The notes beneath the pieces are model-generated. The model worked only from the letters and a program-made list of their open reading frames with translations. It did no database searches and was not told the DNA's origin. From Arenicola marina (taxonomy: Eukaryota; Annelida; Polychaeta; Arenicolidae): a stretch of DNA of 64,000 nt. Shown in pieces: positions 48,063 to 59,009 of the stretch. Position numbers and translations under genes: made by a program. How positions within the stretch are numbered: the stretch's first letter is position 1; each line of letters starts with the position of its first letter. The stretch is taken from positions 11,993,971 to 12,057,970 of the forward strand of contig OZ025257.1 in the NCBI GenBank assembly GCA_964019135.1, given 5' to 3'.

Positions 48063-48562
48063 TTCCATGTGACAATGCTGAGTTACCATAAGGAGTTCGC
48101 TTGGGACGGTTCAAACTCGCATTACAAAAAGCCTGAAAACGTATCAATATTGTATTATTCTTGTAAGCATATAACAAACTACTCGTTGCGCAAAAATGCG
48201 AAAATGCGAAAAGATGTTTTACCGTTTAGTTTTATTTTCTATAAGCAAAAATAGGTGAAAATGGCAAAAATCGCATAAGCCGTGATGTTAAAGTGTAATA
48301 GGGGCTGCGGGGGGGGGGGGGGGGGGGGGCTTTATCTCACTCTTTAGAAAAAGTAGCCTGAAAACTCAATTTTTTATTACGTTGTAATAAGCATATAAAA
48401 AGGTGCAAAATTCGAAAAAATATTACTGTAAGTTTTGAAAAAGTACCTTACTAACTTAAACGTGAAGTCAGACCACCTCGACAGGACGGCGAAGTCAACC
48501 GGTTAAACGAGAAGTAAACCGCCTCGACAGGGCGGCAAATAAACACGTTAAACTGTTAAGCC

Positions 48563-49204
48563 GCGGCTGCTACAGATTTTATACCATTAAGCCCCCCCTC
48601 CCCCTTCCCCCCCCCCTCCACTCTCCGAACGAGCATCTTGTGGACGCATCAGGAAATATCCAAGAGGGGTGCCAACACAACGTGAACCACGGGACAGGCA
48701 GACACCTCCGCTATCTCCTCCAAAGACAGAAAATGACCAACATCGCGGTGTTCATCTCTAGCCATCAACAAGCCACTCTCCTCGGCCCCAGTAAATTTAA
48801 ACTTCACGAGAGAGCAGACAACTCCGCGTTTTGAAGAAAGCGTGAGGAACTGACGTCGCAGACGTAAGCTGTGAGGGCCTACGGGACGCGCCCGCGCTAG
48901 CATGGGAATTCTCAACATGTGCATAAGGCGAATAAGTCAATAATCGTGCATTTAACGAAGTGAATACATAAGAAATAATAAGTGGCGTAAGAAAACAAGG
49001 AACAACAGTTTCATTCACAGAGTTGGGAGATTCTAGTTAAGACCTGATGGTCACTGGAATTATAGCCACCCATACAATTCAATTGATTTAATAAAAGCAA
49101 ACTTGTACTGAATACAAATAAGATTAATACGAAAATGCGGGTACAAACGTTAAAATTTCAGATATTAAGTGCAATTTAATATTGACATATATATCAGTTC
49201 GGGT
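48563..49204 (-). other. No firm gene; probably LINE-adjacent DNA
   Basis: A minus frame of 91 codons (48924-48649) is open but unrecognised. The part from 49020 to 49204 may be the 3' UTR of the LINE that ends at 49205 on the minus strand. Confidence 0.35.
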
Positions 49205-50725
49205 TTAAACAATCATGCGTGTAGCTACTGAGTACGTAATTTTTAACAAAGAATAAGAAAACCTAGTAAAGAGTGTATATTTCATCCCGGGTTCATTATT
49301 AATTATTCGAACTAAACTGTGTCTAATACATTTCGTAGCAAAGTCATGATAAGCTCTGGAGTTATAAGTATAGGTTTCATTTCTTTTATCGTGTTGATGT
49401 ACGTCGCAATTACGGATCATAGGAAGGTTATAGAAGTAGTTGGGGAGCTGTTTATTTTTCATGTTGTAGAACTTTAGCTGTTGCAGTCGGTGGACATCAC
49501 AAAGTTTTAATAGGGTTATCTGTTTAAATAATGGTTCTGTATGTGCAGTGAATTTGTTTAACGAAAATAAAAATATTAGCCCATGTAGCTGACCCAAGCG
49601 TTTATTTGCTATCCATGCGTCAACCCTCCAAAGCGCAGATTATTGTGACGCCCCAGTTGGTCGCAATGCATTTTTGAATTGACCGCCTGTCGAGAAAGCG
49701 CAGCTTTCCCGGGCGCAGCCCTCTTGGTGGGCGTGGCTGGCGCTAGCCAATCAGAAATAGCGAAACGGGCGATGTTTACCTAGCTTCGCTCATATTCAAC
49801 ACACTATAAAAAAACGCACCTTATAGTCTAAGCACTCATATTAGACGGATATAATCTGTTGAATTTTTAGTGGCTAAATCGAAAGTGGTTCTCGGGCCTA
49901 ACTTCTAGATGAGCTGGTGTACTGTGCGGCTTGGAATTGTAACAATTCTAGCGCGAAGCGAGGCCACGGTATATCTTCTCACGTTGTATGCCATTTTAGA
50001 TGTTTATTAATAACAATGCCTAGCATATCGAAATGTTCTAAACTCTCCAGTGGTTTGTGATCAATAAAGGGGCTTGGGATCTGCACTTTCTTTTGAGGTG
50101 TGTGGACTATCATGAACTTAGATTTGCCTGCAATTAAGATCAGTTTGTTGGCATACAACCATGTGCTTATACGACCTAGTTCCCGTTTTAGTGTTGCATT
50201 GCTATCTAGTGGTATGAGTGGCAGTGTGACGGGATTTAAGGCGCTTAATAAAGTTGTATCATCTGCATATATTATAAATTTAAAGAGCTTACTAGCTGAT
50301 ACAATATATTTCATATACATAATAAAAAGCAGAGGACCAAGAATGGATCCCTGAGCAACCCCTGTGGTTATGTCGCATAGACTAGAACAGGTATTATCCA
50401 TATTTACGTATGGCTTGCGGTTACAAAAATAACTCTTCAGTGGGTCTAGGGATAGTCCTGTTGTTCCGCAATGCTGCAATTTATGAAATAAGATACTGTG
50501 ATTTAGTGTCAAAAGCTTTGGACAAGTCAAGAAAGATGGTGCCCGAAATTCGTTTTTATCCATTGATTCTAATGTTCTGTCAATTTCAGCAAGCACAGCT
50601 ATTTCGGTGGAATGCTTGGCTCTGAACCCATATTGGCTACTACTAAGCGAATATAGGGCTATACAGTTCTCGCGATCGGGCCGCGAGACTTCAATTTTGG
50701 GGACAAACAAACATACGTGCTCCAT
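49205..50725 (-). mobile_element. LINE reverse transcriptase fragment (CR1/Jockey-type), interrupted
   Basis: On the minus strand, 50725-49979 gives the palm region: SSSQYGFRAKHSTEIAVL, the motif B region GVAQGSILGPLLFIMY (Pro of the usual G-x-P-Q-G replaced by Ala) and the catalytic YADDTTLL. The motif A aspartate (FLDLSKAFDT) is readable only in another frame, so a pair of compensating frameshifts disables it. 49597-49205 gives the C-terminal part (AHTEPLFKQITLLKLCDVHR). About 60 codons between are lost or replaced by the insert at 49640-49960. An inactive copy. Confidence 0.8.
49640..49960. mobile_element. Unidentified insertion in the LINE, possibly a solo LTR
   Basis: About 320 bp without LINE resemblance, starting near TGTGACGCCCC. 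It contains GCCAATCAG (49754) and TATAAAAAAACG (49804) in promoter-like spacing on the + strand. The TG start with CCAAT and TATA elements would suit a solo LTR, but I found no convincing 3' CA end or target duplication. It could equally be a captured host promoter. Confidence 0.3.
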
Positions 50726-50824
50726 GTTGAACTATAGGCAGCTATAAGTCAATTTCTTTCCAGGTTTATTCTAAAGACTATGAGTACCATTTCATTAAAG
50801 ATGGCTATGGGAGATAGACGTTAA

Positions 50825-51530
50825 AATATTTGGAGGCGATGGAGGGCAGAACTTTGGGAATATACAAGGAAAAATCCGTCTTCACTACACTCGAAAGCTA
50901 AAAATAGCGTTCTAAATTTAGCCCTGCACCCAGGCTTTCGCGAGTTCTCCCAACTGCGAGTGACGTCACAGAGTTTCACGTGCTTCCGCGGTAACAAAAA
51001 TGGCGAGAGCAAGTGATCGACTTAACCATTCCGCTGTCAAAATATGCAGCGCATGGAGTAACGACACACGGACGCGTCATTAAACCACATGGTAAAGGTA
51101 AACTAAGACGAGTAGGATGTTTTCGTATAACTTTTGGATCACGAAGACAAATTTCTTCATTCTTTGTAAGTTTTCTGTTTGAAGCGTTGCGCCAACGTTG
51201 TCACTCGGGGAGAATCCATGTGACGTCATAATGTCTCGTTTTCGTAGGAAATGCAAAAAAACGTTAGTTTCTCAGCCGTGTTGTCCCGTCGTAACAAATA
51301 TTAGTCATTGTGGTGGCGCAAATTAATGAAAAATATGTCGTCTATCCGTTTTGGGCAGCTATATCTCTTAAATATTCTTAATTATATCGCCAGGCCTTCA
51401 GCAATGGACCCACCCCTCGGCGCCTGGCTCTTGCGCAGGTAGTCTGGTTCCCAGTCTCACTTTTTGCGTAACATACACGTTACGCCTACGTCACAGATAG
51501 TCAGGATACCAGTGTGCGCAGAGATTCTAA
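50825..51530 (+). repeat. Dispersed repeat, copy of 19822-20450
   Basis: The same order of blocks as at 19.8 kb, with an extra stretch near 50920-51010 (GAGTGACGTCACAG). It overlaps no conserved frame. It is followed at 51590-51790 by a part of the 3.7-kb repeat in inverse orientation (CGTTGTTGCGTAACCATAGAT, CAACCGCATTCTGGTTTATC). Confidence 0.75.
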
Positions 51531-51790
51531 ATTCGTTCCGAACACGTGCTTCGTTTGTTTGTCCCCAAAATGAGTAAACCGGAAGTCTAGGCGAACGAGA
51601 CTTTATAGCCCTATAAGGGGCGTTGTTGCGTAACCATAGATCCCGCGCATACACGCGGATCGTGACGATTATTACGTCATACGACCGGAAAAGCCCCACA
51701 CAGCACATTAGCTCGCCTGACACTGACAATCACTCATAAAACAACCGCATTCTGGTTTATCAACTGGCTAACCGCTAATATATTACATAA

Positions 51791-53035
51791 ACATACTCTG
51801 ATTGTTATAATTCTGATATGTACATTACATTTGTGTGAAGTGAGTGACGGCAAACAGTCGGAAGGTTGGCAGCACTTACAGGCCGTTGATGCTATAGGCA
51901 TTGACGTACAGTATACGTATCCCTGTCTCGTGGGGTCTCGATAAGATTCCGTGATGTCTGTACAGCCATATCAACCTGAACGCATTTACTTCACCAGTAG
52001 AGCCTTTCTAAACCGAACCCTGAGTAAACTGAGAAATTCTGACAATGTTGACCAGATTTCGTACAAAATAACCGAAACCTCCAGTCATTCCCGCCGTCTG
52101 CCAAGCTCTCTTAAGCTCAAGACAAAGCACGCAATCACACCGTCTGCAAAGCCCTCTCTCATGGTAATGTCGCATACTTATAAGGGTTAAGTCACAGTAG
52201 CACCCCCCCCCCCCCACCCCCGGATCCGCCAGTGATCATGTCGAAAGTAAATCCTTAAAGTGTTCGTGCCACGATTTTTTCTTGCTCAGAGTTAACTTTG
52301 TTTAGGGAAGATAAACAAATAACAATTGGTTTTAACCAGACTTCACAGTTTTTACTCCTTGATATCACTATAAACTCGTTCCACAAAGTAGCAAAACTTG
52401 GGGATCGGCGGGTTGATATTTGAAATCATTGCATCTGTGCGTTATTTCAAACTTCCCCAATGATGTCACAAGATTGACAGGTGAGCTTTGTTGCAGTGCG
52501 TAGACATCTGTTGTCGAGGCCGTGTATTGTTTTTATGGTTGAGTGCCTTTCGTTGCGTTCAAGCCAATGAGCGGAGAGAATCTAAGTCTCAATGTAAAAG
52601 CACATGCGTTTGTATTCCCCTTTCACGTCACTTTCCTCGCTCGCAGAATGTAAATTGGTAGGTGCGAAATCAAGTGGAAAAAGTATGCGCTTCTACTATT
52701 TGGAGCGTTACAGCTCGATGATATAAGCGTGGAAACACAGAAGATTAATGTCAGCTAAAGTTGTTTTGGCCTGGCACCAACTGTTTAAGTTTTACCGTAA
52801 AGAAATCAGTTGCACTGTTGACGAATAATGGAAATGGAATGTATTGACGCTATTCACGAGGCCCATATTTATGTTCTGGTCTGCTTGTTTATATGACATG
52901 AACAAACATGCCTGATGCCTTTATACCCAGCAACCCTCTCTCACCTCAAATAACAAGGTTACCTAGGTCAGTTGGGTTGAGTGGTAAATACCTTGGGTGC
53001 TCAATCCTAATTTTATTTATATTTGTTTATTTAAT
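51791..53035. other. No gene recognised
   Basis: The 79-codon frame at 51951-52190 is unremarkable. A 14-C run followed by CGGATCCGCCAGTGATCATG (52203-52240) is the inverse of the motif at 29157. Confidence 0.45.
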
Positions 53036-54640
53036 GAAGTCTATACGTTAACCCCTTTACAAACGCGCTTTCACTTGTCACTTGTCACCAACGGTCCCTA
53101 CTACCGACCCCCCCCCCCCCTTCACACGGTCCCGTGCCACCAACTCTGCGAGCTCTTAACACAAATACAAGATTTATTGCACGTACTTATATGGAGTGGC
53201 TCGCGATGCAAACATAACATCTGTACAGTGAGGTAATCGTCGCCATCTCTCTCGTGGTCCCCTTCGTGGTCCTCTTTGTGGTCCCCTTCGTGGTCCTCTT
53301 TGTGGTCCCCTTCGTGGTCCTCTTTTTGGTCCCCTTCGTGGTCCTCTTTGTGGTCCCCTTCTTGGTCCTCTTTGTGGTCCCCTTCTTGGTCCTCTTTGTG
53401 GTCCCCTTCTTGGTCCTCTTTGTGGTCCCATTCTTGGTTCTCTTTGTGCTCCCCTTCGTGGTCCTCTTTGTGGTCCCCTTCTTGGTCCTCTTTGTGGTCC
53501 CCTTCTTGGTCCTTTGTGGTCCCCTTCGTGGTCCTCTTTGTGGTCCCCTTCTTGGTCCTCTTTGTGGTCCCCTTCGTGGTCCTATTTGTGGTCCCCTTCT
53601 TGGTCCTCTTTGTGGTCCCCTTCTTGGTCCTCTTTGTGGTCCCCTGCGTGGTCCTCTTTGTGGTCCCCTTCTTGGTCCTCTTTGTGCTCCCCTTCGTGGT
53701 CCTCTTTGTGGTCCCCTTCTTGGTCCTCTTTGTGGTCCCCTTCTTGGTCCTCTTTGTGGTCCCCTTCGTGGTCCTCTTTGTGGTCCCCTTCTTGGTCCTC
53801 TTTGTGCTCCCCTTCTTGGTCCTCTTTGTGGTCCCCTTCTTGGTCCTCTTTGTGGTCTCCTTCTTGGTCCTCCTTGTGGTCCCCTTCTTGGTCCTCTTTG
53901 TGGTCCCCTTCGTGGTCCTCTTTGTGGTCCCCTTCTTGGTCCTCTTTGTGCTCCCCTTCTTGGTCCTCTTTGTGGTCACCTTCGTGGTCCTCTTTGTGGT
54001 CCCCTTCTTGGTCCTCTTTGTGCTCCCCTTCTTGGTCCTCTTTGTGGTCCCCTTCTTGGTCCTCTTTGTGGTCCCCTTCTTGGTCCTCTTTGTGGTCCCC
54101 TTGGTGGTCCTCTTTGTGGTCCCCTTCTTGGTCCTCTTTGTGCTCCCCTTCTTGGTACTCTTTGTGGTCCCCTTCGTGGTCGTCTTTGTGGTCTCCTTCT
54201 TGGTCCTCTTTGTGCTCCCCTTCTTGGTCCTCTTTGTGGTCCCATTCTTGGTCCTCTTTGTGGTCCCCTTCTTGGTCCTCTTAGTGGTCCCCTTCTTGGT
54301 CCTCTTTGTGGTCCCCTTCGTGGTCCTCTTTGTGGTCCCCTTCTTGGTCCTCTTTGGGGTCCCTTTCTTGGTCCCCTTTGTGGTCCCCTTCTTGGTCCTC
54401 TTTGTGGTCCCCTTCTTGGTCCTCTTTGTGGTCCTCTTCGTGGTCCTCTTTGTGGTCCTCTTTGTGTTTCCTTGTGCTCCTCTTCACAGTCATCATGACG
54501 GTCTTTTTTGCGGTTCTCTTCGCATTACTCTTCGCCATCCTCTTCGTGGCCATCTTTGTGAGTTTTCTTCGTGATCCTCTTCGTGGTTCGGGGTTCTCTT
54601 TGAGGTCCTTTTTGTAGCCATCTACGCGGTCCTATTCGTG
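53036..54640. repeat. 24-bp minisatellite, about 50 units, upstream of gene 5
   Basis: The preceding 200 bp (GCGCTTTCACTT, GCACGTACTTATATGGAGTGG, CAAACATAACAT) match the regions before the repeats at 35.3 and 41.7 kb. The array proper (53252-54480) repeats GTCCCCTTCTTGGTCCTCTT plus TGTG with few changes, and decays to 54640. As 24 is divisible by 3 and the unit has no stop in any frame, long frames (up to 432 codons) run across it on both strands. They encode 8-residue repeats (VPFLVLFV, GPLLGPLC, WSPSWSSL; GDHKEDQE, KGTTKRTK, GPQRGPRR) and carry no sign of being genes. Confidence 0.93.
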
Positions 54641-54788
54641 GCACCTTTCGATGACGTAATTTCTTAAGGCGTAAATCGAGAAAAAAAACGCATAGCGCCA
54701 GGAGAATGGAGGGCGGGGGTACGTCAGGTTTCAAACTCTGCCTCTACCGTACTCCCCCTCCCCTTCACTCATATCGAAGACGCTCAAC

Positions 54789-54866
54789 TATAAAAGCCCG
54801 CGTCGCCTTCGTGTTAGAACACAGAGAAAACAAGGGCGTCCGCAGTCTATAAGGTCCACGCTGCAA
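54789..54866 (+). promoter_or_regulatory. Gene 5 core promoter and 5' noncoding exon
   Basis: TATAAAA at 54789-54795, then GCCCGCGTCGC and TTCGTGTTAGAACAC with the start expected near 54816. The noncoding exon ends at 54866 before a strong GTGAGT donor. The acceptor TTTCAG ends at 55126, 28 bp before the ATG. This gives an intron of about 260 bp, the shortest of the family. Confidence 0.75.
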
Positions 54867-55154
54867 GTGAGTTAATAATTTTGTTCGAGTAAAAGATCAA
54901 GCGCACTATGACAGATAAAATAACGTGGCTAGTTTAGATGCTTGGGTTTGTGAGACAAATAAGAGCATGAGGCGGAGGAAAGGAAGCGATACTCTTTTAC
55001 AACAGGTGTATTTGCTCCCAGCAGAATTATGAATAATTACATAATTTCCGTTTGTCCCATTCGGTTGGAATAACAAAATGTTCAAAACAGTGATTGCTTT
55101 CGACGGGATATTTTCTCATGTTTCAGAGAGGCACCGTCAAGTATTCCCAGCAAC

Positions 55155-56201
55155 ATGTCGGTCCTTTCATGTGTCCTGCTGAAAACCTGTGTGAGCGCCG
55201 CCCTATGTCAGACAAACAAAACGCTGACCTGCTATGATTGTGTGTCTTTGACTGGCGGCAAGTGTCGTACCAGCGAGACGTGTGAGACGTATGGAGCCTG
55301 CTACAAGTTAACCAGCATAGGACCTGACCGTCAGTATCTGCTTCTTGCACATTATGTTTTATCTCTTTAACTGTTTCATTGGTGTGCGATTTTGTAGTAT
55401 TACCATAATGGTAGTTGTAAGATTAAACACAGGTTGGTGTATTAAAATTATAAATAATAAATAATAGTGGAGTATAATTAATACCGGAGGCAGAAACTTT
55501 GCATATGTTACTTAAAGCTTCTTTTTTCACTTGAAACCAACTCTTGCAATAATCCCAATGCCCCTTGCCATAGATAATAAGCCCATCGCTTCCTACGCCA
55601 ATATTTATGTTACAGACCTTAACTACAAGAAAACGTACTGTATGTATAACTATAAGTCATATAATATTACTTGCGTTGAATATCAGCGAAATGCTTGAGC
55701 TTTCCTTTTCATGACTCTTTGTATTTTCTACACCATTGCTAACATAGTGGGGAAAGGGATCATGGATTGGTCATCCGCGGGTTCAACCAACATTTGTTGA
55801 TTCTCGGAGGGAAAGCTTTATGAGGATCATCCACGACATAATGGGCATCGAATACGTAATAAGAGCTACGGGTGTTCATTTCATCCTGATTAGCGTGTGA
55901 TTGAACTAATTTATGTCTCACATTTGACGGCTTACGTTCATAAATTTATCTCACGATGTTTTCAGAGACCACGGCACTAAGAGGATGTGTCGCCTCCTCC
56001 TCCTCCAATGCGACAACTTGTATTGTGACAGAAAAAGAAGGAACCAAAACCTCCCTTTGTTATTGTAGGACAGATCTCTGTAACAATTCACCTGGGGCTC
56101 AATCGCCACTTCGGATTTCTTTAGTCCTGCTGTCTGTCGTGTTTGTCGCGGTTGTGCAAATGGTGACCAACCCTGGCGGCGACTGTTTAAAACCATTCTG
56201 A
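55155..56201 (+). CDS. Ly6/uPAR-domain protein, gene 5, with extended C terminus
   Basis: Coding exons are 55155-55329 and 55966-56201, phase-1 intron (donor GTCAGT; acceptor TTTTCAG), 136 residues. The signal peptide is MSVLSCVLLKTCVSAALC, then QTNKTLTCYDC, with an NKT sequon before the first domain cysteine. Ten domain cysteines: TCYDC, KC, TC, AC, GC, TC, CYC, LCN. Further sequons are NAT and NNS. The hydrophobic tail ends at QMVT, where its relatives stop, but here it continues NPGGDCLKPF. The codons for this extension match the 3' UTR of gene 1 near 12010-12050, so a deletion has probably removed the old stop. The polar end may weaken GPI processing and leave a membrane-spanning tail. 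Confidence 0.85.
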
Positions 56202-57240
56202 TCTGACAGCAGAATAATGTCTTTCAAATCTACGGAGGCCCGTTGGTGCCAAGGGATGACATTACTTTACTTGTAGATTATGTCGCGGCCGCCAGATAAT
56301 CTTTACGTATCCGTACGTGATCCGTACGTATCCGTACGTGATCCGTACGTATCACAGGCTGATACCAAACGTTTGAATTATATATGGAACCAACAATGGG
56401 GATATGTTGTCAATAGCCCCACTTAAGTTCTTAAAGTGAACAAATTCACTGTCCTGTACTTGTAGACCCATGTCACATTTGTATAATTATGAGTGGTGTA
56501 TTATGTGCTGCAATTTGTTTATTTTACTAATTTGTGGCATGATTAAAGACCATTTGACGTGGCGTATTTTTAAGTTTTCGTGTGGATGGCGTGAGGGTGT
56601 GATGTGGTAGACCCTCACATGTGGCAGTCATCGGCCACGGTCGTTGCCATATGGATTTCTATACCATAAGCCGCAAATCTCGGTTCTAGCAGGTAATTAA
56701 ATAATTAAAAATTCGATAATTGCTTCATGATGTGTTGTATACAAATATGTAAATATATGCACAACGTGTCTTTGGCATGGTTGCACAATGGTGTTTTTCT
56801 ATTACTTATTGTGCTAGTGCATTATTTTATAGCTTAATTAATAACCTTTAAGTAACTTTAAGATTGTAATTCTTTCATTAGTAAGCTAAGTTGAAGTATG
56901 GGTTTAATAATTATATTGTTAAGTGAAAATAAAAGTTCCTCGGCACTCTTAAAACTATATAGATTGCTATGTCATCTGATAAACGGAAATATATTAATCA
57001 GCTATGTACTTTACATGAGTCCATATTAATTGTTCTAAAGTACAGAAATAAAGTTGCGATTTGGAAACAAGTTGATGATCCTTATGTTTATGCTCTATCC
57101 ATCATGAATGTATTCATGATATGACGTTTGTCAGAGGAGTTTTTCTTTAGCAATATTTCGCCTCTATCAGGCCAATGCCTGTGTTTTCAGATAACCCTAC
57201 ATGACCTAGGGCTGTAAATAAATAATATGAAGATTAATGC
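56202..57240 (+). other. 3' flank/UTR of gene 5, shared with genes 1, 3 and 4
   Basis: Includes CACGGTCGTTGCCATATGG (56638), TTTTTCTATTACTTATTGTG (56793), AGTATGGGTTTAATAATTATA (56896) and AATAAAG at 57047, matching blocks in order after the other genes. A tandem of about five ATCCGTACGT units lies at 56307-56350. AATAAA at 57047 is a candidate polyadenylation signal. Confidence 0.55.
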
Positions 57241-59009
57241 AAATTATGCAAGAAATAACATATTGCTCCTGTTGACGCGACAATTAAAGGCTACATTTGA
57301 AAAGAAAATGCGTCCAATGATCTGTCTCATTTTCCGAAGGTCAATCAACGCGATTGATTTATTTTTCACTTTTCTTTGAAGATATACTTACAGAAGAACC
57401 TACATGTTCTCATACATAAAAATGACTAAAATAACTAAAAATAACGAATATGCGCAAAAAAATGTGACTTGAAGCTGTCTTTAGAATGCGATGACGGTGC
57501 CTGTTTACCAACGAAGATGACATCATTTACTTTATACCTAAAACTGTATTTCAAGCAAAACTTGACACCGCTAAAGACGTTATGGCGATGTTGAAATATA
57601 TGGAGGTATATGTATGTCCTAATTGGCCAATGGAACAATAAATTACAAATATGGTTTGTAAGAGTCTAGACAATCGAATTGAAATTAAATATGGCGGGCC
57701 GCTAGGCCACGACGGATAGTAAAGTTTCTTACAATGTCACGTTTGTAAGGCTAGACGCCATTTTGGAAATACTCGCGTGATTCTTTTCTGGATGGAACCC
57801 ATTATGACATTATAATAATAGTGCAAGCTAACCGAGCGTCAGGCGAATTTTTGGCCGGATATCAAATGACACGAGAAATTTAGCGATTCGCAAGATACGA
57901 TCGCAAGATACGCTGCTACGCTAGCGGTCGCTATTCTACATTTCCGGTGCTGTCACATTACGTTACACTGATGACAGTTGCTTCGATCTGTTGTGTTAAG
58001 ATTCGTATCAAATGAAAAATAATACTATGTTTCTAAATGCACAAATTGCGGTGGTCACGTCTTTCCTAATGAAGACAATGTGAAAGGGTTTCTGGCTAGA
58101 ACCGGGGCCAACTGATTGACATAACTAGACTGTCGCTAGACTGTAGAGGCGACAGGAACTATGTGGGCGACCACTTTACTTGTAGCCGTTCATTTATTTC
58201 TGAACAGTGAGTCATGGGTCAAACAATGCATATAGTATATTTATATATGGGTTGGGCTGCTTTGGTCATTTCAAAATGGGGTTATCGTTTTGAACGGAGA
58301 TTTTCACAAACAGTGCGGACATTTGAAGAGTGGAGACGGCGACGGAGATAGCGAATTGTGAGTACACTACATAATTTTCAGCATATTTTGGCTATTGTCA
58401 TCAAAGTTGATTTTCGTCTTACTGCATGAAGACTTAGCTTGATATTAGTCATTTATTTTTCTTTCTTTTTTTTTAATAGTAGATTACGATTATTTCTTTC
58501 TTTAATACAATGTTTTTATTATATGGATATCACCCAATCACAATTCATTGGGGTAAATTGATGTTTTCATAACAAATGGATATTTTTTCACAAATGTCAT
58601 AACAAATACATGATCCACCTTAGTTTCACATGAAGTTTTCATGCACCTGGATGAGAACCAGTGCGGCTTGACACTTTTCTGTTTCGTCTGCAACGCGTTG
58701 TCAGCGAACAGCGAACACGCCGTGAAAGCAAGCGATTCACTGGACTGAAGTGTCCAAGGAGACAGTTTACGGAAAGACACGGCACAGAGTCCACAGGCAA
58801 GTGGTGCACAAACAAAATAGATACAGAAAAAGGCCGAAATTCTTCTCCAGTGAGACGCTCTGACTCCACGTTACCGCCACGGCAGCCATGACAAGAATGA
58901 GGCAGCGTCAACTTTTTCTGCTTTAGTTCCAAGCTAATCCGCTAGGTGGCGCGGAACCTTCCTATCCTCTTGTGAGTGGTGTGCTGCCCATTTCTGCCCA
59001 CCGATCGTA
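57241..59009. other. No gene recognised
   Basis: Frames of up to 97 codons on both strands at 58.5-58.9 kb overlap one another and are not recognisable. A CGCAAGATACG direct repeat lies near 57889-57910. Confidence 0.45.

Noticed and set aside
49979-50725. Host reverse-transcriptase-like gene
   Set aside because: Motifs and context are those of a decayed LINE with lost motif A and a truncated tail, not a domesticated gene.
51951-52190. 79-codon frame starting MMSVQPYQPERIYF
   Set aside because: No signal, domain or paralogue; length is within chance for this composition.
53254-54574. Open frames of 256-432 codons on + and up to 285 on -
   Set aside because: They are translations of a stop-free 24-bp minisatellite in every frame; no domain, start context or splice context supports a gene.
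58639-58932. Pair of overlapping frames on opposite strands (76 and 97 codons)
   Set aside because: Arg/Ser-rich with no recognisable motif, no splice context, and neither strand favoured.
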